The position numbers and the translations under genes were made by a program. From Saccoglossus kowalevskii (lineage: Eukaryota > Hemichordata > Enteropneusta > Harrimaniidae): 31,964 bases of DNA. The stretch is from NCBI RefSeq assembly GCF_000003605.2, contig NW_003156234.1, positions 19,947 to 51,910 on the forward strand, written 5' to 3'. Below, piece by piece: positions 31,317 through 31,964 of the stretch. A model generated the notes under the pieces. The model did not search any database. It saw nothing but the letters and a program-made list of their open reading frames with translations, and was not told the DNA's origin. The number at the start of each line of letters is the position of its first letter. The first letter of the stretch is position 1.

Positions 31317-31964
31317 CTAGAATGATATGACATGACAGTTATGGCGATATACTTTTTATCTGCATAATATACAACAAATCTGATCACTCGACTATATGAA
31401 AACAATATAGTGTGACGACATAAATAACATACAATCTATGTTTTCATTTGCCTTTATACAAATAATCTGCCTGTAACCCGAATTCAACTGCAGTAGTCAC
31501 GCACTTAAACGCAGAGTAATATTCAAGTTCAGGGGAACGCAACATTCAGACAAATATTAGAATCGATAACTTCAAAACACAAATACATTTACTAGGAAAT
31601 ATAATGTATCAATATATCTCATGAATTATTCAATCAATCAATATAAAATTTTGATCATTTTTTTTATCTAGGAAATCTGAAAATCTCGTTACTGCATCAC
31701 CAATATCACATAGACTACTACATTCACAAAAGAAACATCCAGCTCATCGACTCTGCAGTTCTATCTGACGCATGTCTCGCAAGGAGTGCTTGGGTTTGTT
31801 CGAAGTCAATCGTCGATCAACATATATTTCACGGATATAATAGATCGTTTCACTGATTTCTCACTAAATAATGATATTTTAACGTAGAAATATTATAGAA
31901 ATAAACTTGCCCCAAAGTAGTGTTTTTCTGGTCTGTTCTTGGAAACGTTTATAATAATAATTTT
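31317..31964. other. Start of gene B intron 1
   Basis: Matches copy A 16585-17345 with many small indels. No gene feature of its own. Confidence 0.6.

Larger units (their letters stand above)
24160..31964 (-). repeat. Segmental duplication, copy B
   Basis: Colinear with 11225-17345. It begins near CAATGTCCTCGTTTGAATAT / CAGTCACCTTTGTG and continues to the window edge, interrupted by the insertion at 25338-27708. The 3' flank (24160-25337 and 27709-27956) carries no conserved frame. Confidence 0.85.

Overview
The window is AT-rich metazoan genomic DNA. The evidence is split exons with GT-AG introns, decayed LTR-retrotransposon pol sequence, a TTAA-flanked DNA transposon and satellite-like arrays; there are no operons or ribosome binding sites. 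The repeat types (Ty3/gypsy with integrase sequence ahead of RT, a DUF7869-like fragment) fit a marine invertebrate. I cannot name the phylum from the sequence alone.

The only convincing host genes are two tandem minus-strand paralogs of the isopenicillin-N-synthase-like 2-oxoglutarate/Fe(II) dioxygenase family. Gene A (12603-20614, seven exons, 320 codons) is complete in the window. Gene B (27957-31316, exons 2-7) lacks only exon 1, which should lie beyond the right edge. Exon sizes of 116, 76, 117, 186, 111 and 195 bp are identical in A and B and every splice site is canonical. Both genes keep the HxD iron motif. Both have lost the second iron-binding His (now Gln, residue 258) and the 2-oxoglutarate-binding Arg of the RxS motif (now Cys, residue 273). 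Synonymous changes are still favoured between the copies. This looks like a constrained pseudoenzyme or an enzyme with altered chemistry.

Layout: 1-2160 has no gene. 2170-4315 is a ~920-bp tandem repeat built from ~178-bp subunits. 4739-5005 is a transposon-related DUF7869-like coding fragment. 5511-6300 is a unit holding an orphan exon 1. 6305-7925 is a deleted gypsy element. 8281-9290 is an inverted, broken exon-1 unit. 9770-10595 is a decayed retroelement-like ORF. 11225-17345 is segmental-duplication copy A, with gene A exons 2-7. 18004-19703 is a TTAA transposon in intron 1 of gene A. 19704-21830 is a tandem pair of exon-1 units with alternative first exons. 21838-22790 is a second gypsy copy with the same internal deletion. 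22783-23540 is a promoter/poly(A) block resembling an LTR. 23545-24090 is more LTR-related repeat. 24160-31964 is segmental-duplication copy B, carrying a ~2.37-kb insertion at 25338-27708.

The locus appears to have grown by repeated duplication of the gene body and, separately, of its promoter plus first exon, with retroelement debris at the duplication edges.
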